Origin: Pinguiococcus pyrenoidosus
Lineage: Eukaryota; Sar; Pinguiophyceae; Pinguiochrysidales; Pinguiochrysidaceae
Length of the DNA stretch: 48,615 nt
Assembly (NCBI GenBank): GCA_019677205.1
Contig: JAAMXY010000178.1
Location: 8,290 to 56,904, forward strand
Reading direction: 5' to 3'
The notes under the pieces are model-generated. The model was not told the origin of the DNA and ran no database searches. It worked only from the letters and a program-made list of their open reading frames with translations. The position numbers were made by a program, and so were the translations under genes. Positions 36,701 through 47,727 of this stretch are shown here, piece by piece; position 1 is the stretch's first letter; the number at the start of each line of letters is the position of its first letter.

Positions 36701-38983
36701 CTCCAGGCGATGAAGCGCGGGCAGTTCGTGCCCATCGGATCTTCGGGAAGGCGAGCGCCGAAGAAGCAGCCGCAGCCGCCACCGCCGCCGCCGGAACCGA
36801 AGGAGGACGAGAAGGAGGAAGAAGAGGTCATTGTATATACGGAGAAGGCCACGCCGTCGGTGGAGGAAGGAGACCGGCGCGCCACCGCCAACGCCCTCGC
36901 CAACGCCCTCGCCAACGTCTCCAACGGAGCCGACGCCGACTCGAAGGAGACAGCATCGGCCGGGGAGGCACCGCTGGTGGATGGTCTCGACGCTGGGTAC
37001 GCCCTCGACATCTCAAGCTTTGAGGCGCTCTGCGCGAACGACCGCTGGACGCCAGAGATGGACGGAGTGCTCATCCAGGCGGCGAACGACAGCAGCTTCT
37101 CTCAGAATCGCGGGAAGCTCGGCGCCTTCAACTTCCAGGCGTCCGAGGTGCTTGGCATCGCGAGGAAGCTTGTTCGGAAGCTGAGTCTCCTCGCGCGACG
37201 GGACATCCGCCCGGTGGAAGTCTTGTGTCGCTGGAGCCTCCTTCGCTGGCTCAACCATGCTCTGCCTTCCGTCCTGCCGTTCTGCGACCTTTCGACGCTG
37301 CTGAAGACGCCGACAGTGCCGGCGACGACTCGTGCGTCGTCCTTGAACTCGTTGGTGTTCCAGGTGAAGCGCAGCATCCTGACCCCGGCGAAGCTCGGCC
37401 TCCTCGAAGGCGTACTGGACCGGACCGTCACCACCGCCAAGAAGGCGGCGGACGACTACGACTACCCCGAGAACCTGCCGCAGATTCTTCTGAATCGCCC
37501 GCGCTCGTCGCTGGTACGCACGGCGTTGTCGAAGGCAGCCGTTGCCAGGTTTGGCCCTGGCTGCGTGGTGCCTGCGGAGCTGTCGGATGCTGAAGAACGA
37601 CCACCGCGAGGCGCGGACGGTCGGCAAGAGGGTCTGAACTGCGGCGTCGCGCCGCTGGTGACCTGGACGAAGCTCGGCGCTCCGACCGACGCGGCGGACT
37701 CGTTCCTGCCGCTGGAGGAGCACACGAAGTTGTCGCTGTCCATGTTTGGCCAGCTCAAAGAGCAGCTGGGCGTCCTGCCACCGTCGCAGCAGCGCATGTC
37801 CTATACACATCCGATGGACGACGGTCAACGCCGCAGCTTCAAGGTCAAGTTCGAAGGCGAGGGTGTGGACGACTACGGCGGTCCGTACCGGGAGGTTCTG
37901 ACGCAGGTCGGCGTCGAACTGCAAAGTACGACCAATGTCGCGGCGGCTCCCGGGCAGCGTGACTTCAGCGCTTTACCCCGCTTGCCACTTCGGTGCGTCT
38001 TGCCGCTGTTGGTACCGACGGCCAACGCTTTGAAGTACGACGTCTCGGACGAGCCGGATCCGGCGATCGGCGGCGCGAGCAGTTTGGTCGGTCCGTTCGT
38101 TCCCAACCCCGGTGCTACGTCGCCGAGCCTGCTGGAGCACTTCCGCTTCCTTGGCAAGCTTCTGGGCGTCGCGCTGCGCTCTCGGTCTGCGCTCCGCGTG
38201 AGGTTCCCCCTGCTGGTGTGGAAGCGACTGGTCGGCGGCGCGGTGGGCTTTGAGGATCTGCTGGAGGTGGACGCCACCCTCGTGCAGAGCTTGGAGCAGC
38301 TGCGGTCGCTGAAGGACGAGGCCGCGAAAGCAGCGGTCTGCGAGAGCCTCCGATGGACGACGACGCTCGCTCACGGCGTCGAAGTACCTCTGCGACCCGA
38401 CTGCCCGGCGGTTTCGCCGGAGGACTTGATCGCGTATGTCGACGCTGTCATCAAGACGCGCCTAGCGGAATGCGACACCGTCGTTGCCGCGATGAAGGAT
38501 GGGCTCTGCAGCATCGTCCCGGCCGCCAGTCTGGCGCTGCTGAGCGGTGCGGAGCTGCGAGACCTGCTGTGTGGCCGCACTAGTGTGGACGTGGCGTTGC
38601 TAGAGCGAAACACCGAGTACGACGAAGAGCTGTCTCCCGATGCTCCGCACGTGCGGATGTTCTGGGGAATGCTGCGTCGCTTCTCGGACGACGACCGAGC
38701 GCAGTTCCTGCGGTTCGTGTGGGCACGGGCTCAGCTGCCGCCGGACGACAAGTCGTTCACGCAGAAGTTCAAGGTGCAGCCGGCGGTGGGCGATGACGCC
38801 AAGAAGCATCCCGACAAGCACCTGCCCAAGGCGCACACCTGCTTCTTCAGTCTCAACTTGCCCAGCTACTCCAGCCAGGCCATCATGGAGGACCGCATGC
38901 GCTACGCCATGTACAACTGCGTCGAGATGGACGCCGACTTCCGCCTCAGCGAGATCGAGATGACGGGCTGGGATTTGATGTGA
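24749..38983 (+). CDS. Giant HERC-like HECT E3 ubiquitin ligase (RCC1-LamG-UBA-FN3-SPRY-HECT)
   Basis: The five exons are 24749..24901, 25169..25291, 25354..25539, 25613..32311 and 32423..38983, all joined in phase 0, giving 4,573 residues. The start MGSAASR fits an N-myristoylation signal. A seven-blade RCC1-like propeller lies at ~426-814 (repeated GxNxxGQLGLGD). A long helical region is followed by a LamG/concanavalin-like domain at ~2039-2197 (WTHVAVVCE), an Asp tract at ~2734-2777, a UBA at ~2814-2857 (MVMGFPEDWC), an FN3-like domain at ~3394-3492, a SPRY at ~3514-3650 (GDVIGVTLDCGKGTLSYSRNG) and a HECT domain at ~4177-4573. The HECT catalytic Cys is Cys4527 in HTCFFSLNLP, 46 residues from the end, as expected for an active thioester ligase. 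The combination recalls HERC1 (RCC1, SPRY, HECT) but is not a clear orthologue, so no symbol is given. Retaining intron 4 (111 nt) would end the protein at 32383, before the HECT domain. Confidence 0.92.
33462..33590 (+). repeat. GAY trinucleotide tract encoding a poly-Asp run
   Basis: About 43 codons, nearly all GAT or GAC with a few GAG, sit inside the last exon of the HERC-like gene and give an acidic run of Asp broken by rare Val, Ile, Gly, Glu or His. GAT and GAC alternate, which suggests coding constraint rather than a fresh slippage array. It lies just before the UBA domain and probably forms a flexible acidic linker. Confidence 0.85.
37790..38983 (+). other. HECT catalytic domain coding segment
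   Basis: This segment encodes about 397 residues ending in WDLM. It begins near MSYTHPMDDGQRRSFKVKFEG. It carries the typical GGPYREVLTQ motif, LGVALRSRSALRVRFP, and the catalytic HTC motif with the Cys codon at 38840..38842. Nothing needed for activity looks lost. Confidence 0.93.
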
Positions 38984-39691
38984 TGAAGGTGGGCAACGGG
39001 TTGAAGTTTGGCTTGCCTCCTTTCGTGAGCGGATGGATCTTTGCTGCGCCAACCCCCTGGGATGGCTGATACTGAGATAGCCTCGGTATCACAACGCATG
39101 GTGGTGTGCTGGTCTGGTGGCGGATGGAGGTGCCGGCGACGCCAATGTGAGCAGGGAAGCGGACGCGATCTTTGGAGGTGGGGATTTTTGATGTATCCGA
39201 GCGTGGCGAATCGATAAGAGAATGATGCCACCATGGTAACTTGTAGAAGATGACGATAGGCTCTCTTTTCTCCTTGGTCATCAAACCATCCCAGATCCTG
39301 CAACATCCATGTCTATCCAATCAATCCCTCAATCCCTCAAGCCCTCAAGCCCTCAAGCCCTCAAGCCCTCAACGCGTGAGATCATGATAACAAGACAACC
39401 GCGAAAGGTGGACAGAGACTCTCTACGGACAGAGGCTAAAGAAGGATTTCAGGACCAGCATTCTTATTTTATACCTATGGAGAGTGCGACGTGAAAGACT
39501 GTGGCTTGAATTTCAATATTTGAAATACAATATTTTATATGATAAAATTATAAATTGTTTTATTTAAAAATTTACTATTATCATCATGTATATTGCGAAA
39601 TATTAACTTTAAACCCACCATTTCATAACTTCTGTGGAGTTCGCGGCCGCTCTTTCTCTCGACTCGACAGCTCTCGACGGCGCCTTCGGTG
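38984..39691. other. Spacer between HERC-like gene and VTI1 gene
   Basis: It holds the 3' UTR of the HERC-like gene and the promoter of the SNARE gene. It carries an octamer array at 39326-39372 and an AT-rich block at 39510-39600 directly upstream of the SNARE gene. I see no gene or RNA structure. Confidence 0.5.
39326..39372. repeat. Octamer tandem array, unit CCCTCAAG
   Basis: Six head-to-tail copies; the first unit ends in T instead of G and the last is cut short. It is a simple tandem array between two genes with no spacers, so it is not a CRISPR. Confidence 0.9.
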
Positions 39692-40484
39692 ATGGGCGAG
39701 CGCCTCGAACTGGCAGGCCTGGGCGAGTCGTCCGAGCTGGTAGACGAAGAGTTCCCCATCATGAGTCTGTTCGAGAACTATGAGGACGAGTACCTGCGCT
39801 GCGCGCGCACCCTTAACCAACACATCAACGCCCTGTCCGCGCGCGGACAGAGTGCGGACAGAGTGCGCTCGCTGGTGGTGCAGGCGGAGATGGACACGGC
39901 CGAGGCGGACGGCTACATCAACGCGATGGAAGTGGAGGTACGCGCGCGGCCACTTCGACTTCCGCGCGGTTTCTCGGTTTGAATTCTGCGCGTTCCAGGT
40001 GAAGAGCCTCCGCGGAGCGCATAAACGCAGCTGCCAGCAGAAGCTGGAGAGATATCGCGCCGATTTGGCGGCTCTGAAGCGCGAGATAGACAGGGCAAAG
40101 CTCATGGGCGCCGGAGGGCCGGCGTCGGGCGGCATGAGTCTGGCGCCGGACGGCATGTCCGCGCAGCGGACGCAGATGATGCTGGATACCAACGACATCT
40201 TGGACAGATCCACGCAGCAGCTAGAGGAGAGCCGGCGCGTGATCGCGGAGACCGAGCAAGTGGGCGACAAGATCATGGTAGACCTGGAGGAGCAGAAGGA
40301 GACGCTCACGCGAGCGCACGAGGACGTCCGCGAGACCTCCAGCCTCACGCGCGAGGCGCAGCGCGTGCTGCGGATGATGGGCAACCGAGCGCTCATGCAC
40401 ACGCTCTGCCTGTACCTCATCATTCTCATCCTGCTCGTCTTGATTGGCGTGGTGGCCTACTATGGCTTCGGAAATAACAACTGA
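39692..40484 (+). CDS. VTI1: Vti1-type Qb-SNARE
   Basis: This is a vesicle SNARE of the Golgi/endosome/vacuole fusion machinery. Exon 1 is 39692..39937, the intron is 39938..39998 (61 nt, phase 0) and exon 2 is 39999..40484, giving 243 residues, close to the family norm. The N-terminus (SLFENYEDEYLRCARTLNQHIN) matches the Vti1 helical domain. The SNARE helix runs through ~150-218, with LEEQKETL carrying the likely zero-layer Gln, and a single C-terminal membrane anchor (LCLYLIILILLVLIGVVAYY) leaves a short lumenal tail. No residue typical of the fold appears lost. The gene is convergent with the next gene, whose stop is about 150 bp away. Confidence 0.9.
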
Positions 40485-40500
40485 GAGCCCCGCGGACAAG

Positions 40501-40557
40501 GCACAAGGAGCACAAGGAGCACAAGGAGCACAAGGAGCAGGGCACGAGGCACAAGGA
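40501..40557. repeat. 9-bp tandem array, unit CACAAGGAG
   Basis: Four close copies plus a degenerate fifth lie in the short convergent spacer after the VTI1 stop. It is non-coding for both flanking genes and falls in the 3' UTR of one or both. Confidence 0.85.
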
Positions 40558-40631
40558 GACTGTACCAAGCCAGGAGGCGGGGACGACGCCGCGGCGATTG
40601 AAGTGAACGAATGGACTGTGTTCCGACAACC

Positions 40632-42075
40632 CTAGAACTCAATATTCGCCGACAGACCAACGTTGAACGGTGTGACTCCCTCTACGAAGTGATTGTTTCC
40701 CAGCGGCGCGAAGGCCACCTCCGGCTGGGTGAAGATCTGCAGGGTCTTCTTGACGCCTGTACAGGATATCCGAGTAGTGTCAGCAGCGGAAGTGCAAAGC
40801 CTCCCGCAAATTAAGGCCAAGGATACAAGGCTCTTGCGTCGCTGGGGCGCTCGCCAGTCGCTCACCTGGCTGGTACTTGAGCACGAGATTCACCGGCGTG
40901 TCCGGAATGTGATACGCCAAGTTCGTGTGCCACCTGCGTTCCCGGCACTTCGTCAGCATCCACCATCCTTTGTCGTCCGCCCCAGCAGCTCCCACGGCGG
41001 CATGGCAGTGGCAGGCTTACCCCGTCGGCCCGCCGACGCTGAGCTGATTCTGGTACATCTGAATCTGCTGTTGCTGGATGCGCACAAACGTGGACGCAGA
41101 CGCCATCTGGGTCTGCGCAGCCTTCTTCAACTGCTCCTCGCGGTTTGTTCTCCTAGAAGCAGTCATCTCACTGAGGCTTCCCGAACACAGGCCCCAGCAG
41201 GGGAAATGCTAGAGAAAGAGAGAGACGCGCTGGCGTGATACCTGTAGAGCTCCTTGAGCATGTCTTGCAACCCCTTAAGATCCGAGGTATAGTCCCACTT
41301 GGATCCAGGCCGAACGCTCTTCTCCGCCGCTTCCTTGAAGCTCCTGCGCGGCAGAAATCAGGATCCGGGTCACCACCGGTGTCTTTGAACAGCCTCGCGA
41401 CCGCCGGGCACCGCTGCTGAACAGGCCGGACCACAAGTTGCAGTTGCGGCTATCGCTGGAGACCCAAACCATTCGTGCGGCACTTCCACAACTTTCGCCG
41501 CCGCTCTGCGCTCGCATGCCACCTAGCCCCTTCCGATCGCCAGGCACGTACTTGGTGGCAGCCTGGTAGGCTTCGTATTCGAGCTTCACGCGGTTGTTTC
41601 CCGCCAACGAGTCCTTCTTGTACATCTTCAAGGCCTTGGCGCGCAGCAGCGTCATCTGCCGCAGAAAGGCCCCCTCCAGCTGCGTGTCGACCGCCGCGGT
41701 GAGCATGTCCAGCTTCTCGTCGAACATCTTCTCCTTGGACACATCGCCAGAGGCCTCCGGGACCATCTTGCTGAAAGACTCCAACGCTTCATTGGTGATC
41801 TCCGAGGCTTTGGCGCCCAGGCTGTCCTGGATGCTGCCCTCGTCGATGCTGCGCCGCACCGTCTGGATGCGGTCTGGAGCCAAGGAAGAGACAACAAGCG
41901 TCTCAGCATGCTGAAGAAGAGCCACACGCGCGGACAGAGACCGACCGAGAGCGCGGCTCAGGCACTTGGTGTACGCGGACGAGCAGGTGGTCTCGAACGC
42001 GTCCAGCGTCGCGTCCGAGCGCGACAGCCGCGCGACGCACGCGAGGAAGAGGAGTCTAAGGAAAGCGGAAGTCAT
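40632..42075 (-). CDS. Unrecognised secreted or ER-targeted protein, five exons
   Basis: I do not recognise the family. Exons are 42075..41552, 41343..41242, 41152..41021, 40933..40866 and 40756..40632, all with GT-AG borders, and the phases close exactly to 316 residues. Introns are 208, 89, 87 and 109 nt. The N-terminus (MTSAFLRLLFLACVARLSRS) looks like a cleavable signal peptide. Residues ~25-240 are mostly helical and charged, including a SVRPGSKWDYTSDLKGL segment, and a Gln-rich helix (IQQQQIQMYQNQ) follows. The last ~65 residues look beta-rich and end in FNVGLSANIEF. With no membrane segment after the signal, it is probably lumenal, secreted, or (given the plastid type) plastid-directed. 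Support is the clean splice structure and strong coding character, not homology. Confidence 0.7.
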
Positions 42076-42588
42076 GGCGCAGTCGCCGCACTTGCGACAG
42101 ACAGAAACGCGGATCTGTGGCGCGCGAGAGACGCCTGCAACGGCGTCAGCTGATCAAGGGTTCAAAAGAGAGATTGCGTTCTACGGCGAAATAGTCGCCG
42201 TTGCTGACGCACTTCGTGCACAAAGGCGGACCTGGCAGGGGTGTAAGCTGCGGATCGCGAAGCTGCAGGATCTGCGCAAAAACGCATAAGATTTCCCGGG
42301 TCTGAATCAGACTTGTTCCAGAAACTTCCAGCAAACTTTCTGACCTTGTGGCTCGCTCAAACTTTATTTTAAAAATATTGTATGAATATAATATAAACAT
42401 TTAGTCTGTTTCAAGTTGAATCTAGGCGTTCTGAGCCGTCGCCAATCGTCGTGGCGAGAACCTTTCCCGCTGGCTGGCGCCGTTCTCCACCAACTCGAAA
42501 GAACTCGGCGCCACCTGAGGCTCTCCCACGGACTCAGAGTGCACCGTCCCCCCCGCGCGATACTTGTGTCCCCACTGCGTTTGAAAGT
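42076..42588. promoter_or_regulatory. Divergent spacer, unknown secreted protein (-) / plastid ribosomal protein (+)
   Basis: No gene is supportable. An AT-rich block at about 42350-42410 separates the two starts and is the likely shared promoter. No named motif can be assigned. Confidence 0.45.
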
Positions 42589-43430
42589 ATGAACCGCTTG
42601 TTGGCCGTTCTTGTGGCGTTCCTCGCTCTTTGCGTCACAACGCGCGCGTTTCTGCCGCCTTCTGGACTTCAAGTCCGCGATGGCGAAACCGTTCTCCAGG
42701 TACGCAAACGCGCCAAAACCGCGCTGGTGTCGCGCTCGTGAGCTGCACAACGCGTTTGGGAGGCGAGCGACGGCGCTTTGGAGCGTGGTGGCGCAAAGTG
42801 CGGCGCGGCAACGCGTGTCTGAAGGCCCTCAATGTTGAAACCCGCGCGCGCTTCTCCAATTTCGCTTCGGAAGTCCTGCGAGTCCTTGGTCAGCGCGTCC
42901 TGAAATGCGTGTTGAGGAGTGGGTGACGGTGTGAGCAGCATCGCCGCAAGGGCGAGAGGGAAAAGCGGGCGGTGGTCTGACAACGCAGATCCGATTTGGA
43001 TGCACGACAGCCGAGAGCGAGCACGTCGATTCCGAAGATCGCCTGCTTTCGGTTTGCCTCTATGCGCATCCATTTACATTGGAATGCAGGAGCACAAGAC
43101 CACGAGACGAGAAGAGAGGTGAACAAGCAGCTCACTTGCGCTTCTTCCCTTCCTTAGGCCCACCATGTGAACCCCAAGGGTGCGAAGAAGGCACGGAAGA
43201 ATCGGCCGAAGAAGCATCGGCCGAGTGATAAATTCCGCAAGGAACCTGGGTACAACGTAGAGCCGGGCAGATACGAGGTGCGTACTGGAATGCTCGAGCC
43301 GGTTTGCCCCCCAGATGTTTCAAGACTCGCTGACGGCTGCGCCTCTCAGGGTGCACCATCTGAATGGACTGTGGTGGGCTCGTCTCCGGCGGCACCGACG
43401 CCGAAGGAAGCCACCGTGCCGTCTGCATAG
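42589..43430 (+). CDS. Plastid 50S ribosomal protein PSRP6/cL38-like, with ER signal peptide
   Basis: Exons are 42589..42699, 43158..43277 and 43350..43430, giving 103 residues (Arabidopsis PSRP6 is about 106). The mature part begins AHHVNPKGAKKARKNRPKKH and continues RPSDKFRKEPGYNVEPGRYE, then GAPSEWTVVGSS. The order AHH, RPKK, P-D, RKxP-Y, then a PxEW segment is that of PSRP6, a plastid-specific large-subunit protein. Residues 1-20 (MNRLLAVLVAFLALCVTTRA) form an ER signal peptide, followed by FLPPSG. Phe just after the cleavage site is the import signature of complex red plastids. Intron 1 is 458 nt, the longest in the window. Intron 2 (72 nt) is a multiple of three without a stop, so its removal is inferred from splice sites and homology. 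The family call rests on short motifs, so a different small basic plastid protein is possible. Confidence 0.75.
42700..43157 (+). other. 458-nt first intron of the plastid ribosomal protein gene
   Basis: It runs from donor GTACGC to acceptor CCTTAG, and lies exactly between the signal-peptide exon and the exon for the mature protein. It is about four to six times longer than most introns here. Open frames inside it show no family features, and I could not identify a snoRNA by eye. Confidence 0.75.
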
Positions 43431-43548
43431 ACTTTCTCCGTTGGAATCAGTGCTGAATTAGCTTCGCGGTCTCTATGCTGGAGGCGCAGGCATGCTGGAA
43501 CACCGAAATGAAAGGCTTTGCAGTGTGCTTTGCTTGTGCGCTTTGTGG

Positions 43549-43568
43549 GTGTGTGTGTGTGTGTGTGT
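43549..43568. repeat. (GT)10 dinucleotide microsatellite
   Basis: Ten uninterrupted GT units lie in the convergent spacer between the plastid ribosomal protein gene and the selenoprotein reductase gene. On the reductase transcript the run would read as CA repeats in the distal 3' UTR. Confidence 0.95.
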
Positions 43569-43627
43569 CATGCATGTTCTCCATCTCGCGTCGTCATCAT
43601 ACACCATCCCCGCGTCAAGGAAAACAC

Positions 43628-43683
43628 CATTCGTGCATTCGTGCATTCGTGCATTCGTGCATTCGTACATTCCTGCATTCATT
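43628..43683. repeat. Octamer tandem array, unit CATTCGTG
   Basis: Four perfect copies are followed by three degenerate ones. Units abut with no unique spacers, which rules out a CRISPR. It lies in the convergent spacer, within the probable 3' UTR of the reductase gene. Confidence 0.9.
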
Positions 43684-43824
43684 CTTCGTTCTTCGTTTCC
43701 ACCAGCCCATGCGATCGTGCCAACTGTCCGCTTCGCGCTCCGCGCAGCTTCATTCGTGACAGTCACGGCATTGGCCCATCCATGCAACCATTCATCAAGG
43801 ACCCACAGTAGGAATCCCCCTCAA

Positions 43825-43881
43825 GCCCTCCGGCGAATCAGTTCGACACGTGAGATCGAACTGACTTGTACGCCAGAGGGC
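43825..43881 (-). promoter_or_regulatory. Long two-part hairpin directly after the reductase stop codon
   Basis: Read on the minus strand, the outer arms GCCCTCTGGCG and CGCCGGAGGGC pair over 11 positions, with one U-G wobble. After a 4-nt bulge on the 5' side an inner stem pairs AGTCAGTTCGA with TCGAACTGATT over 11 positions, closing on a 9-nt loop. On the plus strand the outer wobble becomes a C-A mismatch, so the structure is best in the reductase mRNA. It starts on the base after the TAA. It lacks the ATGA/GA quartet and apical AA of a textbook SECIS element, so its role (selenocysteine insertion, 3'-end formation or other) is open. Confidence 0.7.
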
Positions 43882-46340
<2,459 letters not shown>

Positions 46341-47727
46341 CTGGGACTCCTCCGGCTGCGGTTTCCCCAAGCGCCCGCCTCTCCACCTGGAGATCCACGC
46401 GGGTACTCCGGCCTGAGAAGCGCCACATCGGTCAGCGCGGGAGGTACAACGATGGTGGAAGTCGATTCAAAATCCACAAATGCGGTTTTGGCGCGAAAAG
46501 TCGCGCGGAACCAACGGATTTCAAGGCACTATCCAAAGCTCAGAATCCTAGCGAGGGAACACAAGCGTACCGTTACTTGCGGCGCGCAGAGCGCCAGAAG
46601 AGCCAAAGTACAGAGGAAGATGCCAGAGACGAAAGTCGGCCGGCCTGATATGACGCCAGAACTGAGCATCAGCGGCGCTCTCCACCTGGAAATTGGCGCC
46701 AAAAATTTGAGGCGCAGTTCTCCAGAAAGTTCCTCGCCGAGGAATCAAAATAGAAATGCGCAGATTGTAACGTGCTCCAAAGACCAGGGCGAGACGCACC
46801 CGCTAGAGCAACGATGAGCTACCGTCCACCCGTGCGGGGTCGAGGCTTCTGGTTTCAAGATCAGTGCAAACTCATTCCGCGCGGTCTGGAGGTATTCCCA
46901 TAGTGGCTCGTCCCCCAAGTGTGGTCTCCAAGTGCCGAAGAAACAGAGCTGAAGTCCAAATCTGCGGGCATTGTCGTCGCCGCCAATTTGGCTCGGCGTC
47001 CCGATATGTATCGGAAAACCCAATCGCCCACGGATAGCCTTGCCGGCTGTCGCGCTTCGTTCAGTCGCAGAAGTTGCTGAGCTCTACGCTCGACCTTCGC
47101 GCTCTTGACTAGTGCGAACAGGCGCGCGTTGGACTAAACGACGCTTGTTCTCCGCATACTGCTCGATGTCTGGGGTGCTCCTCCAGGGGTCACCCGGCGG
47201 CCCATGATCCCTCCTGGGCAACATACAAGACAGGGACTATCTTCAGATCGTAGATCTCCTCCTATCAGCAGAGTCCGCATACGCGGTCCGTGGGAATACG
47301 CAAGCTAGCACCAACGCGATAGTTTGGTGAAAAGTTGCCAAAACGATTCCTGCCGCTGAAGGTCTGTCCACCACGGGTGAAAAGCCCATTCAGATATCTG
47401 ATGGGCTTGTGGAGAATTCCGTTGATTCGATGCGCAGCGAGCGATCATCAGCAGCGGACGACGCCGAAGACTTCGGCCCGAGCACGTGGAGAGCGTTGCT
47501 CGTATGGTACGTGTTCGCTCACAGTGGTGAGCTATGCATGTTTTCGGTCAATCTCATCGGACGATAGTTTTGAAAGGCTCATCTGGTTACGGGGTCACCA
47601 GGAGGGAGGGCGCGTGCTCGAGCTTCGTCAGTTTCAAGGCACGAAGTGGGCTACGGGCGCACGGAGATCCAAGGAAAATCGGAGTAAGGCTATAGTATGG
47701 CCTGAACAAAGGTCCAAGAGTGTTGTT
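46341..47727. other. Spacer and probable transposon remnant between reductase gene and Harbinger-like transposase
   Basis: 46341-46480 is the likely reductase promoter and 5' UTR. Beyond this no intact gene is seen. On the minus strand at about 47630-47720 a short frame reading SGHTIALLRFS and ending soon at a stop resembles the DDE_4 transposase core (YSGHKR type), out of frame with the ORF upstream. It suggests decay of the element. The open frame at 46745..47023 (-) is not recognised. Confidence 0.4.

Noticed and set aside
42669-43073. 134-residue minus-strand frame across the long ribosomal-protein intron
   Set aside because: It has no family features and overlaps the signal-peptide exon on the other strand.
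43628-43683. Short regularly spaced repeats considered as a CRISPR array
   Set aside because: The units abut without spacers and the genome is eukaryotic; this is a simple tandem repeat.
43825-43881. Hairpin considered as a canonical SECIS element
   Set aside because: It lacks the ATGA/GA quartet and the apical AA; both stems are Watson-Crick or wobble paired. It is kept as an unexplained hairpin.
46745-47023. 92-residue minus-strand frame downstream of the transposase
   Set aside because: No motif links it to the transposase C-terminus or to another family; it may be remnant or chance.
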